64,000 nucleotides of DNA. It comes from Thauera terpenica 58Eu. Lineage in GTDB: Bacteria; Pseudomonadota; Gammaproteobacteria; Burkholderiales; Rhodocyclaceae. Positions 44,077 through 52,421 of this stretch are shown here, piece by piece. Within the stretch, counting starts at the first letter, position 1; the number at the start of each line of letters is the position of its first letter. Both the position numbers and the translations under genes were made by a program. Below the pieces are notes generated by a model. It saw only the letters and a program-made list of their open reading frames with translations. It searched no databases and had not been told where the DNA came from. The stretch covers positions 282,330 through 346,329 of the forward strand of contig NZ_ATJV01000048.1 of NCBI RefSeq assembly GCF_000443165.1. The letters run 5' to 3'.

Positions 44077-44257
44077 GTGGATGGCGTCCTGATGATGAGT
44101 GCGCCGATTGTAGCGACATCGGGTTCGTGGAGCCGCACACTCAAATGCAGACCCGCGGAAGGCCTGGTTGCGCGTTCAGCCCGCGCCGCAAGCCCATCAT
44201 TGCACGCCCTCTACTATCATGAGGTGATCCATCCACCTTCGAGTTCGAGGCCAACAC

Positions 44258-45133
44258 ATGAGCGACACGAGCGACTACACCCCGCCCAAAGTATGGACCT
44301 GGGACAAGGCCAGCGGCGGCCGCTTTGCCAACATCAACCGCCCCATCGCCGGCCCCACCCACACTCAGGCACTGCCGCGCGGCAAACACCCGCTACAGCT
44401 CTACTCCCTGGCCACCCCGAATGGGGTGAAGGTCACGGTGATGCTCGAAGAGTTGCTCGCGCTCGGGCACGAGGGCGCGGAATACGATGCGTGGCCGATC
44501 CGCATCGGCGACGGAGATCAGTTCGGCAGTGGCTTTGTGGAAATCAACCCCAACTCAAAGATCCCCGCCCTGCTCGATTGCAGCGCCGCGGAGCCGATCA
44601 GGGTGTTCGAATCCGGCGCCATCCTGGTCTACCTGGCGGAGAAGTTCGGCGCCCTGTTACCGACCGAGCCCGCCCGACGCGCACAGTGCCTGTCCTGGCT
44701 GTTCTGGCAGGTGGGCAGCGCGCCCTATCTGGGGGGTGGTCTGGGGCATTTCTATGCCTATGCGCCAATCAAGATCGAGTACGCCATTGAGCGTTTCGCG
44801 ATGGAGGTGAAACGCCAGCTGGATGTGCTCAACCGCCGCCTGGCCGAAAGCCCTTATGTCGCCGGCGATGAATACACCATCGCCGACATCGCCATCTGGC
44901 CATGGTACGGCGGCATGGCCAAGGGACTCTTGTACGACGCCGGTGAATTCCTGCAAGTGCATGAATACACCCACGTCGTGCGCTGGGCCGACGAGATCGC
45001 CGCGCGTCCTGCTGTGATGCGCGGACGCATGGTCAACCGCCTGGTGGGTCCACTGGAAACCCAGCTTCACGAACGCCACGACGCCAGCGACTTCGACACC
45101 CGCACCCAGGACAAACTGCAAGCCGACACCTGA
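44258..45133 (+). CDS. yghU: YghU-type glutathione S-transferase (disulfide-bond oxidoreductase)
   Basis: 291 residues. N-terminal extension typical of YghU (YTPPKVWTWDKASGGRFANI), thioredoxin-like GST domain (LQLYSLATPNGVKVTVMLEE, NSKIPALLD, FESGAILVYLAEKFG) and C-terminal helical domain (GDEYTIADIAIWPWYGG). YghU binds two glutathiones and reduces disulfide bonds and organic peroxides. The methyltransferase follows 72 bp downstream. Confidence 0.93.
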   Translation: MSDTSDYTPPKVWTWDKASGGRFANINRPIAGPTHTQALPRGKHPLQLYSLATPNGVKVTVMLEELLALGHEGAEYDAWPIRIGDGDQFGSGFVEINPNSKIPALLDCSAAEPIRVFESGAILVYLAEKFGALLPTEPARRAQCLSWLFWQVGSAPYLGGGLGHFYAYAPIKIEYAIERFAMEVKRQLDVLNRRLAESPYVAGDEYTIADIAIWPWYGGMAKGLLYDAGEFLQVHEYTHVVRWADEIAARPAVMRGRMVNRLVGPLETQLHERHDASDFDTRTQDKLQADT

Positions 45134-45205
45134 GGACCAGAAAACCGGGCAACACGAGACCCACACACCGCAGCAAGGCCCAACCCTCACCCAGGAGTGA
45201 ATCGA

Positions 45206-45835
45206 ATGGACCAGAAAGACATCTGGAACAAGCGCTATAGCGACGCCGGCAAAGCCTATCTGTTCGGCACCGAGCCCAACCGCTTTCTCGCCCGCCGTGA
45301 GGCCTTGCTGCAAGGCGGGCACAGCGCGGTATCGATCGCCGACGGCGAAGGCCGCAACTCGGTGTGGCTGGCAGAGCTGGGCCTGGAGGTGACGGCGATC
45401 GAGATCTCCTCGGTCGCCATCGAGAAGGCCAGACACCTCGCCGCTGCGCGCAAGGCCGCCGTCCGTTTCCTGCAGATGGACATGCTCGCGCCCGGCTGGC
45501 CTCCACCAGCGCTGCACAATGCCTTCGACTGGGTGATCGGCATCTTCATCCAGTTTGTCGGGCCGGAATGGCGCGAACGCCAGTTTGAAGTCATGCAGCA
45601 GCTCACCCGCCCAGGGGGCTGCATCCTGCTGCAGGGCTACACGCCAAAACAGCTCCAATTCGGCACCGGCGGCCCGTCTGCCGTCGAAAACCTCTACAGC
45701 GAAGACATCCTGCGCAACGCTTTCGCTGACTGGGACATCGAGGAGCTGGTCGAATACGAGGATGACATCAACGAAGGCACGGGCCACATGGGACGCTCGG
45801 CGCTGATCGGGATGGTCGCACGCAAGCCAGCCTAG
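45206..45835 (+). CDS. Class I SAM-dependent methyltransferase
   Basis: 209 residues. The start DQKDIWNKRYSD and SAM-binding SIADGEGRNSVWLAELG, then VTAIEISSVAIEKA, IGIFIQFVGP and GGCILLQGYTPKQL, are typical of the TehB/UbiE-like small methyltransferase group. The substrate is unknown. ATG 45206 (SD AGGAG eight bases away) is preferred to GTG at 45197, which abuts the SD. Confidence 0.85.
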   Translation: MDQKDIWNKRYSDAGKAYLFGTEPNRFLARREALLQGGHSAVSIADGEGRNSVWLAELGLEVTAIEISSVAIEKARHLAAARKAAVRFLQMDMLAPGWPPPALHNAFDWVIGIFIQFVGPEWRERQFEVMQQLTRPGGCILLQGYTPKQLQFGTGGPSAVENLYSEDILRNAFADWDIEELVEYEDDINEGTGHMGRSALIGMVARKPA

Positions 45836-45990
45836 CCGCCCAGGTTGCTCTTCACTCCGGAAGCTGCAATGCTTCCTGAGCAGGTGTTCCCTTACGCGGG
45901 CCGGCAATCCTGACGCCTACTGCGCAGCCTCCTGACGCGGAAGGCGGATGGCTCACCAGCAGATCAGCACAATCCAGCAAAGGAGATGAC

Positions 45991-47454
45991 ATGACTGATA
46001 AAAAGCACACCTTGACCACGACCAATGGCTGCCCGGTCGCTGATAACCAGAACTCCATGACCGCCGGGCCGCGCGGCCCGATGCTCTTGCAGGACTTCTG
46101 GTTCCTCGAGAAGCTGGCTCACTTCGACCGCGAGGTCATTCCCGAGCGGCGCATGCACGCCAAAGGCTCCGGCGCCTACGGCACCTTCACCGTGACCCAC
46201 GACATCACCCAGTACACCAAGGCCAAGCTCTTTTCTGAGGTCGGCAAGAAAACCGAGCTGTTCGCGCGCTTCTCCACCGTCGCGGGTGAGCGCGGCGCCG
46301 CCGACGCCGAGCGCGACATTCGCGGATTCGCGCTCAAGTTCTACACCGAAGAAGGCAACTGGGACATGGTGGGCAACAACACCCCGGTCTTCTTCATGCG
46401 CGATCCGCTCAAATTCCCGGATCTCAACCACGCGGTGAAGCGCGACCCGCGCACCAATATGCGCAGCGCGCAGAACAACTGGGACTTCTGGACGCTGCTG
46501 CCCGAAGCATTGCACCAGATCACCGTGCTGATGAGCGAGCGCGGCCTCCCCCGCAGCTATCGCCACATGCACGGTTTCGGCAGCCACACTTTCAGCTTCA
46601 TCAACGCCGACAACGAGCGCTTCTGGGTCAAGTTCCATTTCAAGACCCAGCAAGGCATCGAAAACCTGAGCAACGCCGAAGCGGAGGCCATTGTCGGCAA
46701 GGATCGCGAAAGCCATCAGCGCGATCTTTACGAAGCCATCGAACGCGGCGACTTCCCGCGCTGGGACTTCAAGGTGCAGATCATGCCGGAGAAGGATGCC
46801 GCCACTTACCGCTTCCACCCCTTCGATCTGTCCAAGGTATGGCCACACGGGGACTATCCGCTCATCGATGTCGGTACCTTCGAGCTCAACCGCAACCCGG
46901 AAAACTACTTTGCCGAGGTCGAGCAAGCCGCATTCAATCCCGCAAGCATCGTGCCCGGCATCGGGTTCTCGCCCGACAAGATGCTGCAGGGGCGCCTGTT
47001 CTCCTACGGCGACACCCAACGCTATCGGCTCGGGGTCAACCACTCCCAGATCCCCGTCAACCAGCCGCGCTGCCCGGTGTCCAGCTATCACCGCGATGGC
47101 GCGATGCGTGTTGATGGCAACTACGGCAGCACCAAGCACTACGAACCCAACAGCCTGGGCCTGTGGCAGGAATGTCCTGAAGCCAAGGAGCCGCCCCTGG
47201 CGCTTTCTGGCGCAGCCTACAACTGGAACTTCCGCGACGACGACGAGGACTACTACACCCAGCCCGGCAACCTGTTCCGCCTCATGTCCGCGCAGCAGCA
47301 GCAGGTGCTGTTCGACAACACCGCCGCCGAGTTGGCAAGTGTCGATGACCAGGTCAGGAAGCGTCACATTGGCAACTGCCTGAAGGCCGATCCGGCTTAT
47401 GGTGCGGGTGTGGCGAAGGCGCTGGGCATCGCGCTCGATGAAGTATCGGCGTAA
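45991..47454 (+). CDS. katA: Monofunctional heme catalase
   Basis: 487 residues, clade 3 size. Active-site His in [14 protein letters not shown], distal Asn in [13 protein letters not shown], and the proximal heme Tyr in [20 protein letters not shown]-binding type residues are also of the usual kind. Decomposes hydrogen peroxide. SD AAAGGAG 7 bases before ATG 45991. No oxyR is nearby. A strong hairpin follows. Confidence 0.96.
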   Translation: MTDKKHTLTTTNGCPVADNQNSMTAGPRGPMLLQDFWFLEKLAHFDREVIPERRMHAKGSGAYGTFTVTHDITQYTKAKLFSEVGKKTELFARFSTVAGERGAADAERDIRGFALKFYTEEGNWDMVGNNTPVFFMRDPLKFPDLNHAVKRDPRTNMRSAQNNWDFWTLLPEALHQITVLMSERGLPRSYRHMHGFGSHTFSFINADNERFWVKFHFKTQQGIENLSNAEAEAIVGKDRESHQRDLYEAIERGDFPRWDFKVQIMPEKDAATYRFHPFDLSKVWPHGDYPLIDVGTFELNRNPENYFAEVEQAAFNPASIVPGIGFSPDKMLQGRLFSYGDTQRYRLGVNHSQIPVNQPRCPVSSYHRDGAMRVDGNYGSTKHYEPNSLGLWQECPEAKEPPLALSGAAYNWNFRDDDEDYYTQPGNLFRLMSAQQQQVLFDNTAAELASVDDQVRKRHIGNCLKADPAYGAGVAKALGIALDEVSA

Positions 47455-47475
47455 TCCGCTGCAGATTGCGTAATC

Positions 47476-47503
47476 CTCAGCTGGCCGCAGGCGGCCAGCT
47501 GAG
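47476..47503. terminator. Hairpin between katA and the CopD-like gene
   Basis: Perfect 13 bp stem CTCAGCTGGCCGC/GCGGCCAGCTGAG with a two-base centre, between convergent genes. No T-run follows on either strand. Confidence 0.6.
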
Positions 47504-47535
47504 CTCGGCAGACTCATCAAGCGGGAGGCTGCGGG

Positions 47536-48039
47536 TCAGAGCACGAACATCAGCTTGGCGACAATGACGATACCGACACCAAGCCCCATGGCGAGGTAAT
47601 GCACGGTCTCGAAACGGTCGACACGAAAGTCTTCCGGGCCACCGGTGACGACGAAAAAGTGCTTGATGTGGCCGCCCATGCTGCGCGTACGCTGGCGCAT
47701 GAAGACAAAGGGAGAACTGGCAAAGATGGTGAGCAGGCCCAGCGCCAGGCTCATCTTCAGCGTCAGCAACTGCCCGAAGCGCGTATCGATGAAGGACTCG
47801 AAGCCGCCCAGGTTGTCAACATAACCAAAGTACATATAAAAACCGGTGATGTAGAGCGGAATCACGGCGAGCGGGTAAGTGCGACGAATACGGCGGAACA
47901 GATAGAACTCGACGCGCTGGAAGGTCTCATCGCCGATGAACTTGCGCACCGGTTCGAGAATCAGCACCTCCATCGCCACCGCACCCACGAAGAGCACCGC
48001 GCACAACAAGTGGAACAGGACAATCAGGTAGTGGTCCAT
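47536..48039 (-). CDS. CopD-like integral membrane protein
   Basis: 167 residues, four membrane helices: LIVLFHLLCAVLFVGAVAME, LAVIPLYITGFYMYFGYV, LTLKMSLALGLLTIFASSPF and LAMGLGVGIVIVAKLMFVL. Conserved His in the first helix and near HYLAMG suggest heme or metal binding as in the CopD/PcoD and YkoA-like families. Function unknown. An FNR box upstream points to low-oxygen expression. Confidence 0.75.
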   Translation of the reverse strand: MDHYLIVLFHLLCAVLFVGAVAMEVLILEPVRKFIGDETFQRVEFYLFRRIRRTYPLAVIPLYITGFYMYFGYVDNLGGFESFIDTRFGQLLTLKMSLALGLLTIFASSPFVFMRQRTRSMGGHIKHFFVVTGGPEDFRVDRFETVHYLAMGLGVGIVIVAKLMFVL

Positions 48040-48104
48040 GGCGCGCCTGCCTTTTTGCGAATGAGAATGCTTCGCATCTTAGTGCATCAGCAAACGCTTA
48101 TGAA

Positions 48105-48118
48105 TTGATGCATGTCAA
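48105..48118 (-). promoter_or_regulatory. FNR/ANR box upstream of the CopD-like gene
   Basis: TTGAT-GCAT-GTCAA differs from the consensus TTGAT-N4-ATCAA at one position. Its centre is 41.5 bases from a start near 48070 predicted from TAAGAT (48076-48081, minus strand), giving a 31 base leader to the ATG. Confidence 0.7.
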
Positions 48119-48152
48119 TTCAAGATCTTCACCACCTCGGCGCCGGATTGGG

Positions 48153-48923
48153 TCACTGCGTGAGCTTTTGCGCTTCGCCCCAATGAAGGCGGCGGTAGTC
48201 GAACCCACTTTCCAGGCTCGGCTTCACGATCTCGAAATACGGCGACACATCGAAATCACGCGGGGTGAACAGGCTGTAGTTGCGGACGTGCAGGATCTCG
48301 TCCACGCACGCAGGGCACTGCGAACCGCCTGCTGCCTGCCTGGAGATGGCTGGCAGGATCGGGTAATGGACCGACTGGAAGGCCTGCGCGATCAAGGTCG
48401 AGCAGATCGCCCGCGTGGGGTCGCCGCTGCCGAGCGCGATCAGCCGTCGCCGAAAGCGCTGCGGCACGGGCGGAGTCGGCAACAGGTAGCGCGCCAGATC
48501 AAGCACATTGCGCAGGTCGTACTGCAGGCCGATGCGCTCAATGGCAAACGCCAGCACGCGCTCACGGTCGGTATCGGTCAGCCCGCTCGGGCGGCAGATG
48601 CGGGTGAGCAACCCCTCGAACCGGGCCACCCCGACGCTGCGCACGCCATCGACGATATCCGCCTCGATGAAGCAGTGCCCGTCGGGCGCGCGCCCGGCGA
48701 GTGCATCGCCGACGAACAGCGCCGCATGCGACCAGGTCGACTGGGTGAGATACTTGATCGCGCTGCTGATGCGCGAGTGGCCTTCCGCCAGCAGCACGTC
48801 TCCCGGGCGCAGGCAGGCCAGGAGCAGCTCAGGCGGCGTGGGCGCCGCGCTGCCATGCACATGGACCGGGCGGCTGAGCATGCGCCCGAGCCAGTTTCCG
48901 AGCCGATCGAGTACGAGCCCCAT
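48153..48923 (-). CDS. YiiX/YebB-like N1pC/P60-family cysteine hydrolase
   Basis: 256 residues. Permuted papain fold: LRPGDVLLAEGHSRISSAIK and STWSHAALFVG (His), catalytic Cys in TRAICSTLIAQAFQS. Such proteins act as amidases or lipid-acyl hydrolases and are common in proteobacteria. No signal peptide is seen. ATG 48923 is the best start; 202 bp of gene-free sequence lies between it and ddh. Confidence 0.82.
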   Translation of the reverse strand: MGLVLDRLGNWLGRMLSRPVHVHGSAAPTPPELLLACLRPGDVLLAEGHSRISSAIKYLTQSTWSHAALFVGDALAGRAPDGHCFIEADIVDGVRSVGVARFEGLLTRICRPSGLTDTDRERVLAFAIERIGLQYDLRNVLDLARYLLPTPPVPQRFRRRLIALGSGDPTRAICSTLIAQAFQSVHYPILPAISRQAAGGSQCPACVDEILHVRNYSLFTPRDFDVSPYFEIVKPSLESGFDYRRLHWGEAQKLTQ

Positions 48924-49124
48924 GGCGGATCTCCCTCACTCCCGGTGCACAGCCCCAGCCTGCGAGCGAGCGCATTCAGCCTCATTGGCCACGAAGCGAA
49001 ACTGCGCAAGGCCTGCACTCGCCGCGCTTCGGGTGTTGTCGGTAGCAGAAGCCAGGGCCGGACCGACGTGCATCACTGGTAGATCGCCAAACGCACGCCG
49101 GAAGTCCTCCAGGCCATCAAGCTC

Positions 49125-50111
49125 TCAGAGCAATTCCTTGCGCAGATCCGCCGCACTCTTCGGTGACAGCAGACCCGGCGCGACATCGAATGCCGTCTTC
49201 GCCCCGATGTCACCCATGCGCCTCATACGCATCACCGCGCGCGCATACGCGACGAGCACGCTTGAAGTGAACTCCGGATTGCTGCCCAACGCCAGCCGGA
49301 ACTCCAGCGTCTGCTTCACCTCGCTGCCGCTGACGCCACTGCGGATCACGAAGCCACCGTGCGGCATCGCCGAATGCTGAGTCTTCAATTCGTCTTCGGA
49401 GACGAAGTCCACCTCAGTGTCGTAGTCCGCAAAATAGTCTGGCATGGTGACGATGGCACGCCTGACCGCCTCGGCATCCGCGCCTTCGGCCAGCACCACA
49501 TAACATTCACGGCGATGCTTCTCACGAGTCGTCAATTGCGGACGGCTACCACTGCGCGCGAGTTCCATCGCCTTTTCAAGCGGCACCGTATATTGCACCG
49601 CGCTCTTAACTCCGGGCACGCGACGCAGCGCATCCGAATGTCCCTGGCTGACGCCTGCCCCCCAGAATGAATAGGTTTCGCCTACGGGCAGCACCGCCTC
49701 GCCATACAGACGGTTGATCGAGAACAGCCCCGGATCCCAGCCGATTGCGATCATCGCCGTGTTATTGCCGGCCTTTGCCGCTGCGTCCACCGCTTCGAAG
49801 TAGCCTGGAATCTTGGCGTGCGTATCGAAACTGTCCACCGTATTGAACAACGCAGCGAGCGCCGGCCCCTGTTCAGGCAGATCACTTTTCGATCCCCCAC
49901 ACAGGATCATGACGTCGATGCCATCGCGGAATTTTTCAACATCGGCCAGGGCATGAACGGGAACACCGGCCGTCAAGGGCTGGATGTGCGCGGGGTCGCG
50001 GCGCGTGAATATGCCAATCAGCTCCATGTCGAGGTTTTGCGTGATGGCCTTTTCGACGCCACGCCCCAGATTGCCGTGACCTGCGATTCCGATTCTGATC
50101 TTGTCGTTCAT
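49125..50111 (-). CDS. ddh: Meso-diaminopimelate D-dehydrogenase
   Basis: 328 residues. Start RIGIAGHGNLGRGVEKAI with the NADPH-binding Gly motif; MILCGGSKSDLPEQGP, VDSFDTHAKIPGYFEAVD, IGWDPGLFSINRLYGEAVLP and FWGAGVSQGHSDALRRVPGV match meso-DAP dehydrogenase. It aminates tetrahydrodipicolinate directly to meso-DAP, a short route for lysine and peptidoglycan. The enzyme is rare outside some Gram-positives and scattered Gram-negatives. Confidence 0.94.
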   Translation of the reverse strand: MNDKIRIGIAGHGNLGRGVEKAITQNLDMELIGIFTRRDPAHIQPLTAGVPVHALADVEKFRDGIDVMILCGGSKSDLPEQGPALAALFNTVDSFDTHAKIPGYFEAVDAAAKAGNNTAMIAIGWDPGLFSINRLYGEAVLPVGETYSFWGAGVSQGHSDALRRVPGVKSAVQYTVPLEKAMELARSGSRPQLTTREKHRRECYVVLAEGADAEAVRRAIVTMPDYFADYDTEVDFVSEDELKTQHSAMPHGGFVIRSGVSGSEVKQTLEFRLALGSNPEFTSSVLVAYARAVMRMRRMGDIGAKTAFDVAPGLLSPKSAADLRKELL

Positions 50112-50318
50112 TTGATGGGCTTTGTTGGTTGAGAGGGCTTTGATACAGCTCCATTTTATTAGAGCACTCCTTCATTGAGGGCGCCAGCGGCGTCATGAAC
50201 CTTGCCCGCGACGCGCTGATGTGGAAGTCAGCACCAAACGTATCTGCTTCGCGGACTCGAGCAGGACGAACAGCGCAACACCGATGCCAGCGACGACCTC
50301 GTCGGGACATTTTTTGCA

Positions 50319-50348
50319 GTAGAAATAAATACTTTGTATTCTTTCTAC
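50319..50348. promoter_or_regulatory. Nested inverted-repeat operator of the Xre/RES operon
   Basis: Outer arms GTAGAAA and TTTCTAC with inner AATAC-TTT-GTATT, directly upstream of the SD of the Xre gene (GAAGGAG). Such dyads bind the Xre antitoxin for autoregulation. Confidence 0.6.
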
Positions 50349-50364
50349 AGGAAGGAGAAATACC

Positions 50365-50754
50365 ATGCCTGCAACGACCAATGCCCCCCTCAAGACTGCC
50401 AACACCGCCAACGCGGCCGCGGTGCTGTCGACGGCGGTGGCCCGCGCCGCGGAGCGCTTGCATGTCTCGCGCTCGCTCCTGGCCAAGATCCTGGGAGTCA
50501 GTCCCGCGACCGTCACACGCCTCTACGCGGGCGCCTACCAACTGGAGCCGCAGCGCAAGGAATGGGAGTTCGGGCTACTGTTCGTTCGCCTGTTTCGCTC
50601 CCTCGACTCCATCGTCGGCGAGGAAAGCAGCGCGCGCAAATGGCTGGATAGCGACAACCGGGCGCTCAACGGCCGCCCGATTGAACTCATCAGCAATACA
50701 GAAGGACTCGTGCGTGTCGTGCACTACCTGGACGCCTCTCGCGGTCTCGTCTGA
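50365..50754 (+). CDS. Xre-family antitoxin with MbcA/ParS-type toxin-binding domain
   Basis: 129 residues. N-terminal HTH (LHVSRSLLAKILGVSPATVT) then a DUF2384 toxin-binding region (LDSIVGEESSARKWLDSDNR, ALNGRPIELISNTEGLVRVV). This antitoxin covers the RES toxin and represses the operon. SD GAAGGAG. It overlaps the RES gene by 41 bases. Confidence 0.9.
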   Translation: MPATTNAPLKTANTANAAAVLSTAVARAAERLHVSRSLLAKILGVSPATVTRLYAGAYQLEPQRKEWEFGLLFVRLFRSLDSIVGEESSARKWLDSDNRALNGRPIELISNTEGLVRVVHYLDASRGLV

Positions 50755-51433
50755 GGCTCGCTCATGGTCAGCATCCGCCTGGCGCATGGTCGAAGCTCAA
50801 CACCTGGCCTCGACCATGAAGCTCGTGGACGATGCAGCCCAACAGGATGTGCTGGAAATGCTGCTCGAAGGCAGCAAGCCGCCCCTGCCTTCCAGCGCTT
50901 CCCGACTTCACTACCTGCTGGCCACGCCGTTTCGCTATCACCCACTGCGCAGCGGTTCGCGCTTCAGGGGTCCCACTGATGCGGGCGTGTTCTACGGTGG
51001 CGAGTGTGCCCGCACGACGTGCGCGGAACTCGGCTACTGGCGTTGGAAATTTCTGCAGGACGCCGTTGATCTGCAACGACTGGAACCCATCGCGCACACC
51101 GCATTCAGGGTCAAGCTCGCCACTTCAATGGTCGATCTGCGCCAGCCGCCCTTTGCCGCAAACCTCAGCGCATGGCGCCATCCCGCCGACTACAGTGCTA
51201 CTCAGGCGTTTGCCCGGATAGCGCGTGATGCCAAGGTCGGCGCAATCCTCTACTCGTCGGTACGGGATCCGGAGCCGAGCTGGTGCGTGGCCGTGCTTGA
51301 TCCCGCCGCGTTCGCGACCCCCAGGCCCGAGCCAAGGACGCCGACCTGGTGGCTGGCCGTGCAGCAAGACGGTGTTGTATGGCGGCGAGACAGTGAACGC
51401 CTGGAGTTTTCTGCGACGCCTTGGCTGCCGTGA
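50714..51433 (+). CDS. RES-domain toxin (NAD+ phosphorylase type)
   Basis: 239 residues from GTG 50714, which has AGAAGG eight bases upstream; ATG 50786 is an alternative. The family block WRMVEAQHL would lie between them, supporting the earlier start. RES residues visible: RY in TPFRYHPLRSGSRF, Tyr in GVFYGGE, Glu in TTCAELGYWR, Ser in LYSSVRDPEPSW. RES toxins deplete NAD+ and arrest growth; the upstream Xre protein is the antitoxin. Confidence 0.85.
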   Translation: MSCTTWTPLAVSSEARSWSASAWRMVEAQHLASTMKLVDDAAQQDVLEMLLEGSKPPLPSSASRLHYLLATPFRYHPLRSGSRFRGPTDAGVFYGGECARTTCAELGYWRWKFLQDAVDLQRLEPIAHTAFRVKLATSMVDLRQPPFAANLSAWRHPADYSATQAFARIARDAKVGAILYSSVRDPEPSWCVAVLDPAAFATPRPEPRTPTWWLAVQQDGVVWRRDSERLEFSATPWLP

Positions 51434-51490
51434 AGCCACGGCTGCGCGGCAAGTGCGTGAGTGATGAGCACTGGCGCGGACTGCTGCGGG

Positions 51491-51640
51491 TCAAGCGCCC
51501 AGCAGGCGGCGAGCAAGCACGGTTTGCATATCACGGCGTCCATCCGCAACCAGGTAAATGATGACCTGGCTGCCTGTGACACGGTAGATCACGCGGTAAG
51601 GTTTGAAGAAGGTCTGGCGGTACTCTTTGATCCCAAGGCC
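51491..51640 (-). pseudogene. ParE/RelE-family toxin, 3' fragment (split by IS66)
   Basis: About 50 codons ending at 51491. IKEYRQTFFKPYRVIYRVTG, VIIYLVADGRRDMQTVLARR and LLGA match ParE C-termini. The frame reads straight from the N-terminal fragment at 54066-54265 when the IS and one TSD copy are removed (KELVGLG then IKEYRQ). Confidence 0.9.
51633..51640. repeat. 8 bp target-site duplication (left) of the IS66 element
   Basis: CCAAGGCC, repeated at 54066-54073 on the other side of the element. Confidence 0.9.
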
Positions 51641-51724
51641 GTAACCGCTCACTGAGCGGCGTCCTTCTCCCGCCCCCGTCCGCGCGAAACAATCCCTCCG
51701 ACGTTCATCACGGAGGAGTCGGCA

Positions 51725-52033
51725 GTGACCAGGGCGACAGCGACCAACAACAAGTGGCGGCGGCGTAGCCGTCAGGAATGGCAAGCAGTCATCGCGCGGT
51801 TTGCCGAGAGTGGGCTGGGGGTCGAGCCGTTCTGCACCCGCGAGGGGCTCAGCGAGTCGACCTTCCGGCGCTGGCGTAGCGCGCTGGGCGAGCCGACTAC
51901 GCAGTCCGCCGCGCCGGCAATGGAGCGCATCGGCTTCGTCGATGCCGGCACGCTCAAACTCGGCGGCGGAGGCCGCCTCGAGCTGCGGCTCGATCTGGGC
52001 GACGGCGTGATCCTTCACCTGTCGCGCGGCTGA
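51725..52033 (+). CDS. tnpA: IS66 transposase accessory protein TnpA
   Basis: 102 residues. HTH-type protein of the IS66 Orf1/IS3-like kind: WRRRSRQEWQAVIARFAESG and LSESTFRRWRSALG. GTG start with GGAGG upstream. Its stop overlaps the tnpB start as TGATG. Confidence 0.88.
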   Translation: MTRATATNNKWRRRSRQEWQAVIARFAESGLGVEPFCTREGLSESTFRRWRSALGEPTTQSAAPAMERIGFVDAGTLKLGGGGRLELRLDLGDGVILHLSRG

Positions 52034-52392
52034 TGTTCTTCCCCGAAGGGGCCGTGCGGGTCCATGTGTATGGCCAGCCGGTCGACATGCGCAAATCCTT
52101 CGACGGCCTGTACGCGCTCACCCGCCAGGCGCTCGGCTGCGATCCGCTGTCGGGCGAGTTGTTCGTGTTCATCAATCGGCGCGGCACGCAGATGAAGGTG
52201 CTGTACTGGGATCGCACCGGATTCTGCGTGTGGGCCAAGCGCCTCGAGCAGGGGCGCTTCGTGTCGAACTGGGCGCATGTCAGCACGCGCCAGATGGACT
52301 GGACCGGGCTCAAGCTGCTGCTCGAAGGCATCGAGCCGGCACGCTACAAGCGCCGTTTCAGACTGTCCGCAAACGCCGCGAAACCCGCATGA
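52033..52392 (+). CDS. tnpB: IS66 accessory protein TnpB
   Basis: 119 residues. DMRKSFDGLYALTRQALGCD, FVFINRRGTQMKVLYWDRTG and VWAKRLEQGRF are diagnostic for IS66 Orf2. Required for transposition in IS66 elements. Coupled to tnpA. Confidence 0.95.
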   Translation: MFFPEGAVRVHVYGQPVDMRKSFDGLYALTRQALGCDPLSGELFVFINRRGTQMKVLYWDRTGFCVWAKRLEQGRFVSNWAHVSTRQMDWTGLKLLLEGIEPARYKRRFRLSANAAKPA

Positions 52393-52421
52393 ATGCTGGG
52401 TTATACGGTAAAATACGCGTC

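Noticed and set aside
41351..48110. A true shared operator between the SQR and CopD-like promoters
   Set aside because: Similarity is about 17 of 22 bases and the orientation relative to the genes differs; kept only as a hint in the findings.
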